A stretch of 64,000 bases of DNA from Tamarix chinensis (taxonomy: Eukaryota > Streptophyta > Magnoliopsida > Caryophyllales > Tamaricaceae): assembly GCA_030549775.1 (NCBI GenBank), contig CM060173.1, forward strand, positions 66,716,367-66,780,366. The letters run 5' to 3'. Each line of letters begins with the position of its first letter. The stretch's first letter is position 1. The notes beneath the pieces are model-generated. The model made no database searches. It was not told the origin of the DNA and worked only from the letters and a program-made list of their open reading frames with translations. Made by a program: the position numbers and the translations under genes. Shown in pieces: positions 36,184 through 48,381 of this stretch.

Positions 36184-37657
36184 CCACTAATATCAACTTA
36201 AAAAGGTTAAAAGTAGATAAGATTTTTAAAGTATCTTAGATACCAACCTATGCCACTATCATTTTAACTATTAAGAAATTTAGTTTTAAAAACATCACAG
36301 AAGTGGAAAAATACTTAAAAATTAGGAAAAATAGGTTTCACTCTATACCTAACATAAGATAGGCATTAGCCGCTTGTCTCATGTTAGATAAAAGGCTAAG
36401 AAAACAAACAAATCAAAAGTAGAATAGAGTGTGAAAGAAACGTTACATAGATATTAAAGAAAATGTACACAAGAACATGACCTTGATGGTCCCCAAACAT
36501 TCATATACATGAGGAAAATTATTTTGAAGTATAGAATTTCAATTGCAAAAAATAAATAAATGTAGAGTGTAGCCTTAATCCTTGGTCCATCAAGGACCGC
36601 ACTAACATCTTCGAATGTACATGCTCTCAAAACTCACACCCAATAGGAGGTAGGCCTACTATTGACCATTTCCAAAAACCTACACATGGTTCTCTACTCA
36701 TGGGAATAAGTAGGTGACTAGAGCTGGCAAAAGTTGACCCGACCCGAAAAATCCGACGAATACCGATTCGATCCGTTCGAAATCCGATCTGATTTTATCC
36801 GAGTAATTAAAAGCCGGAAATCTATCCGACCCGATCCAATACATATCCGATATCCGATATAACCCGAGAAATTATAAGCCCGAAATGAACCCGACCCGAC
36901 CTGCTACTCACCCGAAATTCGATATAACCCGAAAAACTATAAATCCGAAATGACCCGACCCGATCCATTATTTATACAAAATCCGATATTATCTGAAAAA
37001 TTATAAATCTATAAAGATTCAACTTGGTACTATCCAAAAATTAATATTAACCCATAACTCAAAATTTTCAAAACTTCATAAAGCATGAAATAATATAGAT
37101 GTGCAACTAATCCATACTAGCACTTACATCAAAATCTAGAAATCATAAAATTTATATCACTTATGTATGTACAAATAAAATATCCATTGATACCAATATA
37201 AAAGTATAGAAATAAAAGTAGAGAAAAAAAAAGAAAAACTCTACTATGCCATCTAAATATTAGTTCACTTCTATGATTCCATCTAGTACCATAAGATAAT
37301 AATAATGCAGCCTTGAACACTATATGTTAGTATCTATATGGCCATACCTTGCAATATAGCACCTATAATATCATAGGAAAGTAGGAAAAAATCTAGAGTG
37401 AGAATATTAGTCATTCATTATGAAAATTGAAGATTAATATTTTTTATTACATCTACAGTGTTAAATAGTAATAAGTCAATATTAGTTGGTCTTTTGTCAA
37501 TAATAGTCATTATTACTTACTTTATCTAATTTTTATCTTATTTTGCGTGGTATAATATAATCAAAATATATAATAAAAAAAACTAATGTGTTGTTACTAT
37601 TATTTTTGCCATAATTGATATTCATTAATTACTATTATTATTGTTATCATTATTTTT

Positions 37658-37658
<1 letters not shown>

Positions 37659-37730
<72 letters not shown>
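37659..37730. repeat. ATT microsatellite, about 24 uninterrupted units
   Basis: A pure ATT run inside the hAT element, the longest perfect microsatellite in the window. It creates a false poly-Asn frame on the - strand. Confidence 0.97.
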
Positions 37731-37784
37731 GAAAACTATGTTGATATGATGTGATCAATTTTTTATAAAAATAATATGAGAAAC

Positions 37785-38281
37785 ACAACCTTAGAAGCCT
37801 TCATTTGTTCCTACATTGTACTGTGACAGGAAATGTATGGTACGAGATCTGCGAATGGATAGAGTATTATTGAGTGATACCCGAGTCAGTGGCGGACAAT
37901 GCTAGAGCTTGGCTCGGAACATCATGCAATGGATTGAGAGGAGAGATTTGGCAAGCGGCATTCTTTGCAATTTTGGGCACGATTTGGGAATCCAGAAATA
38001 GAAAAGTTTTTGAAAAGGTCGAAATGAGCAGAGGATGGATGATCATGCTTATAAAGATGCGAATCGGGTTCTGGATCAAAAATGGCAAACAAGACTTTCC
38101 ATATCGAGCGGAGGAGGTGACCCATAATATTCAAGCGCTGATACCATAGGAGTTTCTCGACATCATAGGAGGTTTTCTAATGTCTTTTATTCTTGTTCTT
38201 AATAGGAGTTTCTTGACATCACAGGAGTTTCGTTAGGTCTTGTGTTTATCTGGTGTAACATCAATTATCCAAAAAAAAAAA
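37785..38281 (+). mobile_element. 5'-truncated LINE fragment inside the hAT element
   Basis: The + strand frame from about 37803 reads HLFLHCTVTGNVWYEICEW, a stop, then the continuous SVADNARAWLG ... IWQAAFFAILGTIWESRNRKVF ... to a stop at 38147-38149. This is the C-terminal zinc-finger/RT-associated region of a plant LINE ORF2. A 3' tail with two copies of an AGGAGTTTCTTGACATCA-like unit and a poly-A run (38271-38281) follows. The tail differs from those of the other two LINEs, so it is another family. Truncation at the 5' side is normal for LINE insertions. The left end and target duplication could not be fixed. Confidence 0.85.
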
Positions 38282-41059
38282 TACTCGAACTCAATATGAC
38301 CAAGCTAATAATGGAGTTGAATTATAAGCTACACCTTAACATAAAAAGAAAAGTGATACGATTTGAAAACTTTTAAATTTAAAATGTCAAATACATCTCC
38401 AAAGATGAAATAATGATAAAAAATTATAAGGCCCCAAAACAATTAATATAATAATTCATATTTAATTGAATAAGATAAATTAAAATAAATGATCTCAAAA
38501 TAATTAGCTTTTAATAATATCTTGGAATAAAAAAAATGACACACGCATGACTTAAATATGAAACAACCTAAATCTAATCTAAATTCGACCCGAAAATATA
38601 ATAATTCAAATTCACCTAAGGCCGATACGAACCCGAATCGAAATTAGAACAACCAAAATTTATCCGAATCCAAGTCCATCCGATCTCAACCAGACCCGAT
38701 CCGAGACCTTAGAATGATCCGAGATTATCCGATACTGAGTTGATCCGAATCAAACCCGACCCAGCCCGACCCGGCAAAATGATCCGAAACCGATATGACC
38801 CGATTATCATGTAACCCAATGCGATAGTGATCTGACCCACCCGATTGCCAGCTCTATAGGTGACCAAGTAAATGGGCACATCAATACGTTTTGTACTAAG
38901 AAAACCAAGTTATCTCCTCAAAGGTAGTCCTAAGTACTCAAAGTCCCAGCATAATGCAGAGATCATACCAACATATTTCATGTTTATGCCATATAATGAG
39001 GTATACATGATTTATTTTGGTCATATAATGCATCAAAAACTCATACCATACAGTACTTATCATGCTTATCTACATAACATGACATCATAGATAGCAACAT
39101 ATAATCTTCTGAGCATATTATTCAAATCGCTATTAAGGTTTCTATCATTCATTCACATAGTTTTCCATTTAGTCCATTTTTCCAACTTATATAATCCATT
39201 AGATCATTTATTTATAAGCTATTATGTCTTTTCTCAATCCTTTCCTTTTTATTTTTGTTTTAATACACAATATTATTCTAAATTCTTATCAAGGGATGGA
39301 TTGTGCACTACCACATGGTCTCACATACCATGGATGTCTCTCTAAACTAAAGGACATAAAGTATAGTTGAAGCCAAGTAACCACAAATGGACATAAAGTC
39401 CGAACAAAGATAAAAAAAAAACCACCTAGGTGACCAAACCCTTTGGTATTGATATCTCCTAGTACATCATCTATGGCTACAATAGGTAAGGCACCTAGAT
39501 CTACTAGAATATCACCTGAAGGCACCAATAAATACCTAAAGGCAAACTAACCCCTAGTAGGTAATGAAGGATTTGGTAACCCAAATCCATGCACATCTTG
39601 AGAACTATCCACTTAAAGTGATTAGAATGCTATTTACCAAGGTTACATGATCATTCAAGGCTCACACAACATCCAAGTAATATAATGACATACGAATTCC
39701 ATATTAACCATTTTTAACCAACCCCCATCCTTTTTATCTGATTTCCATTAGTCTTTTACCAATACTAATAAATCCATGGAGATCGTACATTTTAGGAAAA
39801 TAATCCAAATTATATTTCCCTTTGAAATCATAGCATGCTTATCTATGTTTTTCCACTAAGGTTTTCATAAAAACCTAGTGAGAATACTGTAAATTATGAT
39901 CCATTTAATCTATGCATTAGGTTGTTAATCCTTGCCAAAAGATGTATTTCCATTATAAAATAATCATTCATCAGTATTAAGCATGATCTCAAATAATATA
40001 AAGGCCAAAGATCAAAATCACCTAACCTTGCTCAGCTAGTTGATTGGTTTAGCCAAACCAATCGATCGGTCTCACCAACCAACTGATCATTTTATGTCAT
40101 CTAATCGATCAAATTAGCTCACTCAAATCTAGGGTTCCTTGAAATTAGTTGATCGGTTTGGCCAAATCAATCAACTATTATGAGGTCAACCAATTGATTG
40201 TGCCAAAACTAATTAATGGCTTTACGTAGAGAGTAATCAAGGTCACCATAAACCCATAAGTTAATTAGTTTAAACTAACCAGTTGACTATTCTAAGGACT
40301 ATTCATTCGGTTAGACCTAACTACCTGATTGCTCTACTCCCAAGTAGCACAGAATAGAAATTTTTCATGTAATTCATATTCTAAAGTCCTACCATGTCCA
40401 AACCAAAACATAACATAACAACATGTCAATATTTTACGAGTTCATAAAGTGAATTGTGATTCACATTAGAGAATATCAACCTTATTTTCTTTAAAATCAT
40501 ATATTTTTTTTTATTCACAAAGAGCTCGACATGCATCATTCTGAAGCCAAACTCTATGCAAACCTATAAAATTAACACTTTATATAATATATAACATAAC
40601 ATGCTTATTCAAGTAACGTTTCAGAGATAAGAATAGCTTACTTGATACAAGAAAATTTTCCTCTAATGGAAAAAGCTCAACTTGGGTATTCTCAACTTCC
40701 AAACGTTTAAAACAACAAGTTAAAACTTTAAAATTTATTAAATATTTCCACACATTAGAACTCGAATTAGAAGGATTATAATGCCCCAAAAATCTAAAAT
40801 CTAGAATTTAATAAATAACCATTATTTGGGGTTTTAATTTTATTTAAATTAATCATTTTATGGATTTTTGAGCATACAAAAATGGATGTGAATAATTAAT
40901 AAATTAAAATAAATATTTTGATATTTTATCATACTCATTTTTATTTAAATATTTTTTCCAAACCATTATTTTACAAATATTATACTTTTTAAACCAATAT
41001 ATTAAATTATAATAATTTAAAATATTAAATTAATTTATTTATCAAAAATATTAAATTCC

Positions 41060-42300
41060 ATTACTCTAAATATTATTTTATTTTATTTTTCCCTATTTTT
41101 CCTTCTTCCTTTTTCTTTCACCTTTTTCTTCTTTTCCTCCATTTTCCTTTTTCTTCCTCTTCGGGTCATCGGGTTGCTTCCCTACCTTCCTCCCCCTCAC
41201 ACTAGGTTGATGGCCTATCTACTCTCCCTCCTTCTCCCTCTCTTGTGAAACTACCCTATTCTATCTCCCCTTTCTTCTTTTTTCTTACATTTCTCCCTTC
41301 CCCTCATTGGGCCAACTTGACTCCCATTTTTGTTCCCTCTCCCTCACGCGCACGGTCCAACCCTCTACCCTTTCTTTCTTCCCCCACTAGGCTGGCCTAC
41401 CTCTACTCTCCTTTTCTTCTTCTTCTTTCTTTCTCCCTCGTTCATTCGATTACCTAAATGCCATGGCTGCCTGCACCTTGTCTACTACTAGCTCCCCTAC
41501 CACGTGCCATGACAGCTTGTAACCATGCTCCCTCTCCTAATCCCTTTTCTTCAATTTTTGGCCACACCAACCCTGCAACCCTCCCCCGCATACCTTCTCC
41601 TTTCCTTCTCAACCTCCCTACAAGCCACCACCTACCATCATAGCCTCCCCCTGCCACTACTTAGTCGGTGCCCTTTCCTCCTCTCTTCTCCCTCTTTTTT
41701 TTCTTCTCCCCTACCCATTTTCTTCCCTCGAGCTCCTTCCTTCTCTGCCTATAGGTCCCCATCTTTCCCCCTTATTTCCCTGTTATCCTCCTCCCCTATT
41801 TTTGCTCCACCACCCTTAACCACGACCCTTGCTACCCAACTGACCACTAACACCACCTCCTTGTAGCCTCCTTCCCTCTCTTTTATTTCATCTCCTTCAT
41901 GGCCTCCACCCTTCACCACCACCATCTTCCACCCTCCTTCCTCTTCTGTCACCTCCAAAGCCACCAATCTACTTTCTAACACCTTCTCTACCACCTTACA
42001 TCCTCCCTTTGGTCGAAACTGCCCCAGCAACCGCTCCTTTCTTTCGTTCTTTTCCCTTCCTTTTTTTCCTAGACCACCCTTGCATCCTCTTTTCCCAGCC
42101 CTACAACCGCCATCTCTGTCACCCTGAGCTACCAATCATCCACCCCCGACCACCACCTACACCTCCACTCCCTTCCTACACTCAACCACTACCCTAACTC
42201 CCCTCCATAAGTCCCCTACTTAACCCCCCAAAACCCCATCCAAGCCAAACACCTTCCTTCCTCCCACTTCTCCCCTTTGATCCCTTCTATCTAAAATTTC
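41060..42300 (+). repeat. Pyrimidine-rich tract of the type A LTR
   Basis: C/T-dominated, with CTTCTTCC, CCCTCCC and CCACC words. It corresponds in reverse to the purine-rich tract at 21950-23110. Long frames in both strands here are composition artefacts. Confidence 0.8.
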
Positions 42301-42949
42301 ATGCATGCAACATAACCCCTGCCTTCCATTTGGAGCATGTTGGTTTAATTTTTGAGGAATAATAGTGGTTAACATTAGTATGTATTTAATTAAGTTTTGC
42401 TAAAAGTTTATTCTTTTGGCTTTTCTACTTCTAATGTGATAAGTATTGATATTATTTTTAGGTATTGATTTTACTAATCAAAGCTTAAACCTTTAACCAG
42501 GGTACCTAGTAAGGTTTGATTATTGCAGGAAATAAGGTAATCGTTATACCCTTCTAAAACATTTGGATATCTGTATGCTAGCATATTAGGATTTTTGATA
42601 TGTTTATATACATGATATATGTCATTAAGCATAATGTATTTACTGACGTATTTTGGTTGATAAATAGAAAAACATGATAATTTATGTCTCATGTGTAGAA
42701 ATAATGCTTAAAGGAAAGAGCCTTGTTATTAATGATAATGTTAGATTCATAAGTGTAATGTGATGTACTATTGTGGCCATTTTATTACATAAATAATGTT
42801 ACTATAAGCCTTACGGGCATTTTAGTGATATTTCATGTGTAAGGATATAGCCTAAATAAGTGTAGGTGATAATGTCTAGTAATGATGAATAATAGTGGTT
42901 GGTGGCGTTGGATGAAGTGTATGGAGCATGTATATCAATATTTTGTGTA

Positions 42950-43580
42950 GTAAAGGTATTTTGATAATAAAAAATTGGTATAATAAGGGAATGTATAAAT
43001 AAGGAGGGAACTTTAGTAACTTTACTTGGAAAGGGGGATAAGATGGTAATTTAATAAAGAAGAAGGGTATTTTGGTAATTTGGCATAAAAGAAAAGGTAT
43101 TATGGTAATTTTATAAAGTAAAGTGGTAAATTAATTTTGTAAAGCGATAAAATGGTAATTTAATAAAGGAGAAGAGTATTTTTGTAATTTGGCATAAAGG
43201 AAAGGTTAATATGGTAATTTTGTAAAGTAAATGGGTAAAATGGTAATTTGATAAAGGAGAAAGGGAATTTTTGGTAAATTAGCATAAAAAAAGGGTAAAT
43301 CGGTAATTTTGTAAGTAAAAGGGGCAAAATGATAATTCTAATAATGAAGAACGAAAATTTGGTTATTTAGGCAACCAAATGGGTGATTGGATGAATTTAA
43401 TAAATGTGGAGGATAATTTTGTAATCTAACACATACAAGGAGAATTTTTGGTAATTATGCAACAAGAAGGGTAATATGGTAATTTTGCAAATAAAAAGGG
43501 ATAAGTTGGTCATTTTACAAGCAAGGGGTATTTCAGTAATTTTATAAAGATGATAAGAGTAAATTGGTAACATGTGTTTC
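42950..43580 (+). repeat. Array of GGTAATTTGGTAAA-type units
   Basis: About 20 degenerate units with GGTAATTTTGTAAAG, GGTAATTTGATAAAGG and AGAAGGGTATTTTGG words. It is the reverse complement of the array at 20490-21300. Confidence 0.85.
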
Positions 43581-43979
43581 ACATGTTAGTGAGATAAATG
43601 AGTTTCATAATTAGACATAAGTAATAAAGAATAATAAGATAGAGTATTCGATAAATCAATGAGTCTCAAAAGAGTAGGGCATAACCTAGGATTGGATAGA
43701 TAATTAAGCATGTGATGTAGCATTTATCTCATAATTATGCAAGAGGTGCCTGGTATGTATGCATGAAAATGTGTGTTAGATAATTCTGAAGTACATGTTA
43801 GGGTTTTGTGTATGCCATGATCTTTGATATGGAATGCTTGATTCTATGGCCAGTATATCTTTATGTCTCTTGATTTGTAACCTTTTTCCTTCCCTCGAAT
43901 TAAATAAATGGACCTGTTGAATAAGACATGAATAAATTACTAATTATTTTAAGTTAAAGAGTATTGAGCTAGGCCCAGA

Positions 43980-44330
43980 CCGATCCACTCATGAATAATA
44001 GTGGCCAAGTGCAAGATGCCCTATATAAAAGTCCACTAGTGAATAAAAGTGGTCAGATGTGTTCTGGCCTAAATGTTTTCAATCCATCTGCTATAATAGT
44101 TGGGGATCTCAAGCTCAACAAACCAGACGTTGGATATTAATAAATTATAAGAAGACGCTAATCACTTACAATGGAATACCATGTAACTTGAGGCCAGACC
44201 GGTCCAATGATGAATAATAGTGGCCCAGGGTAAGGTCCCTTGGAAAATGATCCACCGGCGAATAATAGTGGTCAGGTGCATGTTGCCTTGTATTTTTTCG
44301 ATCCACCGAATATAATAGTGGGGTTTCCAC
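43980..44330 (+). repeat. Array of (reverse) CCACTATTAT/GGTGGACC units
   Basis: GATCCACTCATGAATAATAGTGGCC, GTCCACTAGTGAATAAAAGTGG, CATCTGCTATAATAGTTGG, GGTCCAATGATGAATAATAGTGG, GATCCACCGGCGAATAATAGTGG and GATCCACCGAATATAATAGTGG recur. These are the reverse complement of the unit at 17050-17410 and 63370-63725. Confidence 0.85.
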
Positions 44331-44976
44331 ACTCACATGGACACAATTCAAAAGATAATGATTGAATAATGATTAATTAATGGCTTAAGACCAAAAGTAC
44401 TAATTTCACATTATGATCTATTGATATAACATGAGTTTGGATTTAGTACTTGTCCCTGCTTAGGTATATGATGGAATTTCTTTGTATACAGAATTTTTAT
44501 TATGCATCTTTTAGCGTATGTGGTGTTGCTTGTGTATTTTTTCTAGTGATGATTGTGATTTTCCTCAACCCGTATATGATACTGTTCTATGTCATTATGT
44601 ATTATGTGTTGCATGCAGGCCTTGCCTTTTGGTTTGGTATAAAGAGTTACTCATTACCACAGTACTAAAGGTTTCATTTTGTGGACCCTTGCCTATTCAA
44701 TGGGCAGTGTCCTTTGCTTGTCTATTGCAGGTGTTATTCAAGCGGATATCATGTACAAGCGTAAGGATTATCCGAGAACTTTTAGGGTTCTCATCCACCT
44801 TTTTAATTCCTTAGTAAATGATCTTGATTCTAGTAACCACTATTAGTAGATTTTATTCTAGTAAAGAGTTTATTGTGCTACTCCAATTTAAATAAAATCT
44901 AATTTGAGGAAATTATATTTTGATCTTTTAGCCTTAGCACTTGTTACTTGAACGGTGTGAGAAAACTAGTCTGGTA

Positions 44977-45826
44977 TGGATGCAGGAGCATCTAATGATT
45001 CACATGATTCTCAAGGTAAGGAAGAATTATCTTTCTTAATATTGGAGACAATCATTTTTAATATTCTTGATAATATGTCTATGCTTGGTATTGAAAACGA
45101 TTCAAGATATTCTTGTAGGTATATTACATATTTGCAAGGAGAAGATGTTAACACACCAAACAAGACTTAAAGTGTACAAGTATTCAAAGCATACGATGCT
45201 ATGGAATACATGGAATGACACAACAACAAGATATAGTGATGATTATCATTAGTTATATTAAACTTGTTGTAAACCCTAAGTGTATTTTATGTACGCTAGG
45301 GTTTTGTTGTAATTTCATGTATGTACCATAGTTGATTGTGTGGCTTTGTAATGTTAGTCATTAGTATCATTTAGATGATGATATTGTGATTAATATTAGG
45401 CATTATATAGGCTTAATTCAAGTAAGGCAATTTAGCTTGAGTTAAGAGGGGAGATCGGCTAGTTTAAAGCCTTAATGTCAACTCCCTCATCTATATATAC
45501 CTTATATTGTACACACACAAGAGGAGAATAATAAGAAGAAATAATTTGAACAAAAAACTCAAGCCTAGCACTTTTTTACTCTCTCTTTTTGGAGAATTAT
45601 ATGTATAGGTAATGCCTGAGGCATTCCTTCATCATTTGAAGCTTTGAATGTGCAGCAACCTTCAAAGACTTCCCCCCCATCTAATCCATTATCGTATGTG
45701 ACACTTCCTAAAGTATATGAAGCTTATGTTCCATTAAGCCATGATTTGTTCATGAATTTATATATGCTGGATTCTAGTATTAAGAAGTAATCCGTCCAAT
45801 GTTTCCCTCCACCTTGATCCACATCA
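44977..45826 (+). repeat. 5' LTR of the gypsy element
   Basis: It starts TGGATGCAGGAGC and ends CCACATCA. It is 850 bp and similar along its length to 49179-50021. TATA-like TCTATATATACC at about 45491 is the likely promoter, and the CTCTCTTTTTGGAGAATTAT region near the end is shared by both LTRs. Confidence 0.9.
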
Positions 45827-45829
45827 ACT

Positions 45830-45846
45830 TTTGGTATCAAAGCTCA
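45830..45846 (+). other. Primer binding site (initiator Met-tRNA type)
   Basis: TTTGGTATCAAAGCTCA follows the 5' LTR after three bases. It differs from the TGGTATCAGAGC core by one base. Confidence 0.85.
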
Positions 45847-46671
45847 CCACCTATTGGTCCCAGTCAGCAGCAGCGCATGCTTTCAGTATTTCGTGCGTGC
45901 GTTCTGCAAGAAACCACCAAGAATAGGTTATGTTCTTTCCCATTTCTTGCATCTTTATCCTGTTATTGAATCCATAATATAAATCTTGGCTAAAGATTTA
46001 ACATTCATGTACCATTCTTGTTGAAGTTCTTATGATCTTCAACCAAGGAAGACCTTTTGTCAACAACTCCTCTTTAGTCCTTATCAACATTTTCTGTCGA
46101 CATTCTGCCAGTTTTGTTTTCCATTTCTCCTTTGAATTCTAGCATTTCCTTTTCCTTTCTACATTCAATTCATCCAGTAGGATCTCCTTTTGTTTTCTAC
46201 CCCACGTATCTTCTTATCACAGATATAAATATGACCTTCTCAAGCATAACCTAGTTCAAATGAAAAAATAACTTTTTATCATCGAACCTAGACTAACTTG
46301 GTTTCTTCCAACATATTAACACCTAATCTTCTCTCTTTTCTTCTTCACATTTTTAAGTATTATGTAATCAATATCTTCAACCTAAAGATTTCAATTCATT
46401 GACGCATAATCAACGGCCTCCATTGGTATTTTATTTGACCTGTTTGTATGTCACAAAGGAAAGTTCATTTTTCCACCAAGGATACTTGCATTGTCCTTTG
46501 ACCATTTTTTTTCTTTCTATTTGTGCATGAATCATACAGCCAAGAAGAAAACAATACTTGCTTGAATATTAGCAAAGTTTATCCTATAGTATTTGGCTGC
46601 AAACAACACTTCCAAGGGTACCATTCGTGCTAGATTTTTGAGAAAGAAAGAATTGTATTTCAGGCTTCACC

Positions 46672-47672
46672 ATGGCAAGTGAAGAGGTTCATGCTTTGGT
46701 AGAGTCTATCAAGAGTCTAACCACATGTATGGATTCTCAAATCCATAATCAAACAATGCTTCAACAACAATTACAAAGTGTGGAAGCCAAGTTAGCCGAA
46801 TAAGAGAAGTATCGACCATGGCCAAACCGAATGGAAACCACACAAGATAGTGTGGAAGGAAAGATGAGACATACTTTCCATACAAAATGAGGACATGGAT
46901 ATTCAAACGTGCATCAAAATGAATATGAAGAAGAAGAGATGAGTTCTTTTGGCTCAAGAAATCAAAGAAGACCACATACATTCGAAGTAAGACACGCATA
47001 CAATTTTATGGTGAATTGAATGTGGAATTATTTTTTGAGTGGTTACATGAAATGGAAGCTATATTTGAATTTAAAGAGTATGATGATGAGAGAAAATGTA
47101 AGCTTTCTACTCTTAACTTCAATAGATTTTCTAGGATTTGGTATGACAACTTGAAAAAAAATAAGATAAAGACAAGAGAAGTCAAAAATAAAATCTTGGG
47201 AAAAACTTAAAAAACACTTAAGAAAAAAAATTTACCTAGAGAATACAATCAAGATATGTATGTGAAAATGACAAGTCTAAAGTAAAGCTTATTTAGTGTA
47301 GAAGAATACACTACAGAAATTGAAAAAATAGCACTTATTTGTGATGTCCAAGAAAGAAAAGAACAAAAAATGTGCTAGATATTTAGGTGGCTTGAATAAC
47401 TTGATAAAAGATAAAGTTGACATTTATTCTTATGGTTCTCTTGATGACTTGATTAATTTGGCCTTAAAATTTGAAAGACAAACTAAATCAACCAAATCCT
47501 ATGTTAAGTCTAATATTTCAACTTCAACTAAACCCTATTCTAGTACCTTTAAACCTAAATCAACATCTTCATATGATAAAAAGAATAATCGAGATGATAA
47601 AGGTAAAAATAAGGTATTTAACATGTCTAATAAACAATGCTTCAAATGTAAATGATATGGACACTTTGCTAG
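46672..47672 (+). pseudogene. Gypsy gag remnant
   Basis: An ATG at 46672 opens MASEEVHALVESIKSLTTC with a Gln-rich coiled-coil-like helix, interrupted by a stop at about 46801 and by frameshifts. ELFFEWLHEMEAIFEFKEY (47022 onwards) is the capsid start. ARYLGGLNNLIKDKVDIY and a Ser/Thr/Lys-rich linker follow. The zinc knuckle at 47634-47672 reads CFKCK, stop, YGHFARE, then F where the final Cys is expected, so it is doubly damaged. Gag packages the element RNA in active relatives. Confidence 0.85.
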
Positions 47673-47699
47673 AGAATTTCCTAACCAAAGAGCCTTAAC

Positions 47700-48138
47700 C
47701 TTGAATGAAATAGAACACATGGAAACATGTAGCAATGATGGGAATTTAGAATCTCCTAATGAAATCTTAACCATGGGTGAAGAAGAAGGAGATCAATGTT
47801 TTGTGATTCAAAAAGTGTTACAAATCCAACCTAATATGACACCTACTCAAAGAGAGAAAATTTTTAAGGCTAAGTGTAAAATAGGTGACATGGTTTGTAG
47901 ACTCATTATTGATAGTGATTCATGTACAAATGTTGATAGTGAAGCAATGGTTAAGAAAATTCGTTTAGAGACTACTAATCATCCTAGACCCTATTCTTTA
48001 CAATGGCTAAACAAAGACAAAGGAGCTAAAGTCAACAAAAGAACCCTAATCACATTTTCCATTAGAGATTACCATGATGAACTTCTATGTGATGTTTTGT
48101 CTATGGATACTTGTGGATTAATTTTAGGAAGACCATGA
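47700..48138 (+). pseudogene. Gypsy protease remnant
   Basis: The frame is open for 145 residues from 47701. The catalytic segment LIIDSDSCTNV (about 47903-47935) has Asp where DSG normally has Gly. The later CGLILGRP (ILGRPW in relatives) is the flap-region end of the domain, followed at once by a stop. The retroviral-type aspartic protease would cleave Gag-Pol. The G-to-D change and the stop argue for inactivity. Confidence 0.8.
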
Positions 48139-48381
48139 CAATATGATAGAAAAGCAACTCATGATGGAGTAACTAATGAATTTGTGGTTAAAAAATAAAA
48201 TAAATTGTATAGATTGACACCTTCTTTATATGATCATATGCCTTTAAGTGATGATAAAAAGAGATTATTTTTACATGAAAAGGCTATGAAAAAATGCATA
48301 AAAGAAGAAGGAATTTGTTATGCTTTAGTTGCTAAAGATTCTAAACCTGATAAGTAACAAATTGAAAATCCTAATCTAATT

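Larger units (their letters stand above)
36719..38856. mobile_element. hAT-superfamily DNA transposon, non-autonomous
   Basis: Perfect 12-bp terminal inverted repeats, TAGAGCTGGCAA at 36719 and TTGCCAGCTCTA ending 38856, are flanked by a perfect 8-bp duplication TAGGTGAC (36711-36718 and 38857-38864). An 8-bp duplication and an imperfect C/TAGxG-type end are hAT hallmarks. Both ends carry clusters of CCCGA and ATCCGA words (36738-36980 and 38585-38845), the likely transposase-binding subterminal repeats, all in the same direction. No transposase is encoded. The interior holds an ATT microsatellite and a LINE fragment. It was inserted into the type B LTR. Confidence 0.93.

Noticed and set aside
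37867..38134. - strand frames across the LINE fragment
   Set aside because: They are shadows of the + strand LINE C-terminal coding sequence (WQAAFFAILGTIWESRN).
41245..42197. Pro/Ser/Leu-rich frames, some with signal-peptide-like starts
   Set aside because: Pyrimidine-rich composition of the type A LTR. Frames occur on both strands and are not conserved in the copy at 21950-23110.
44450..44814. Hydrophobic frames resembling membrane proteins
   Set aside because: They lie inside the LTR at 40777-50149, overlap each other in different frames, and show no family motif.
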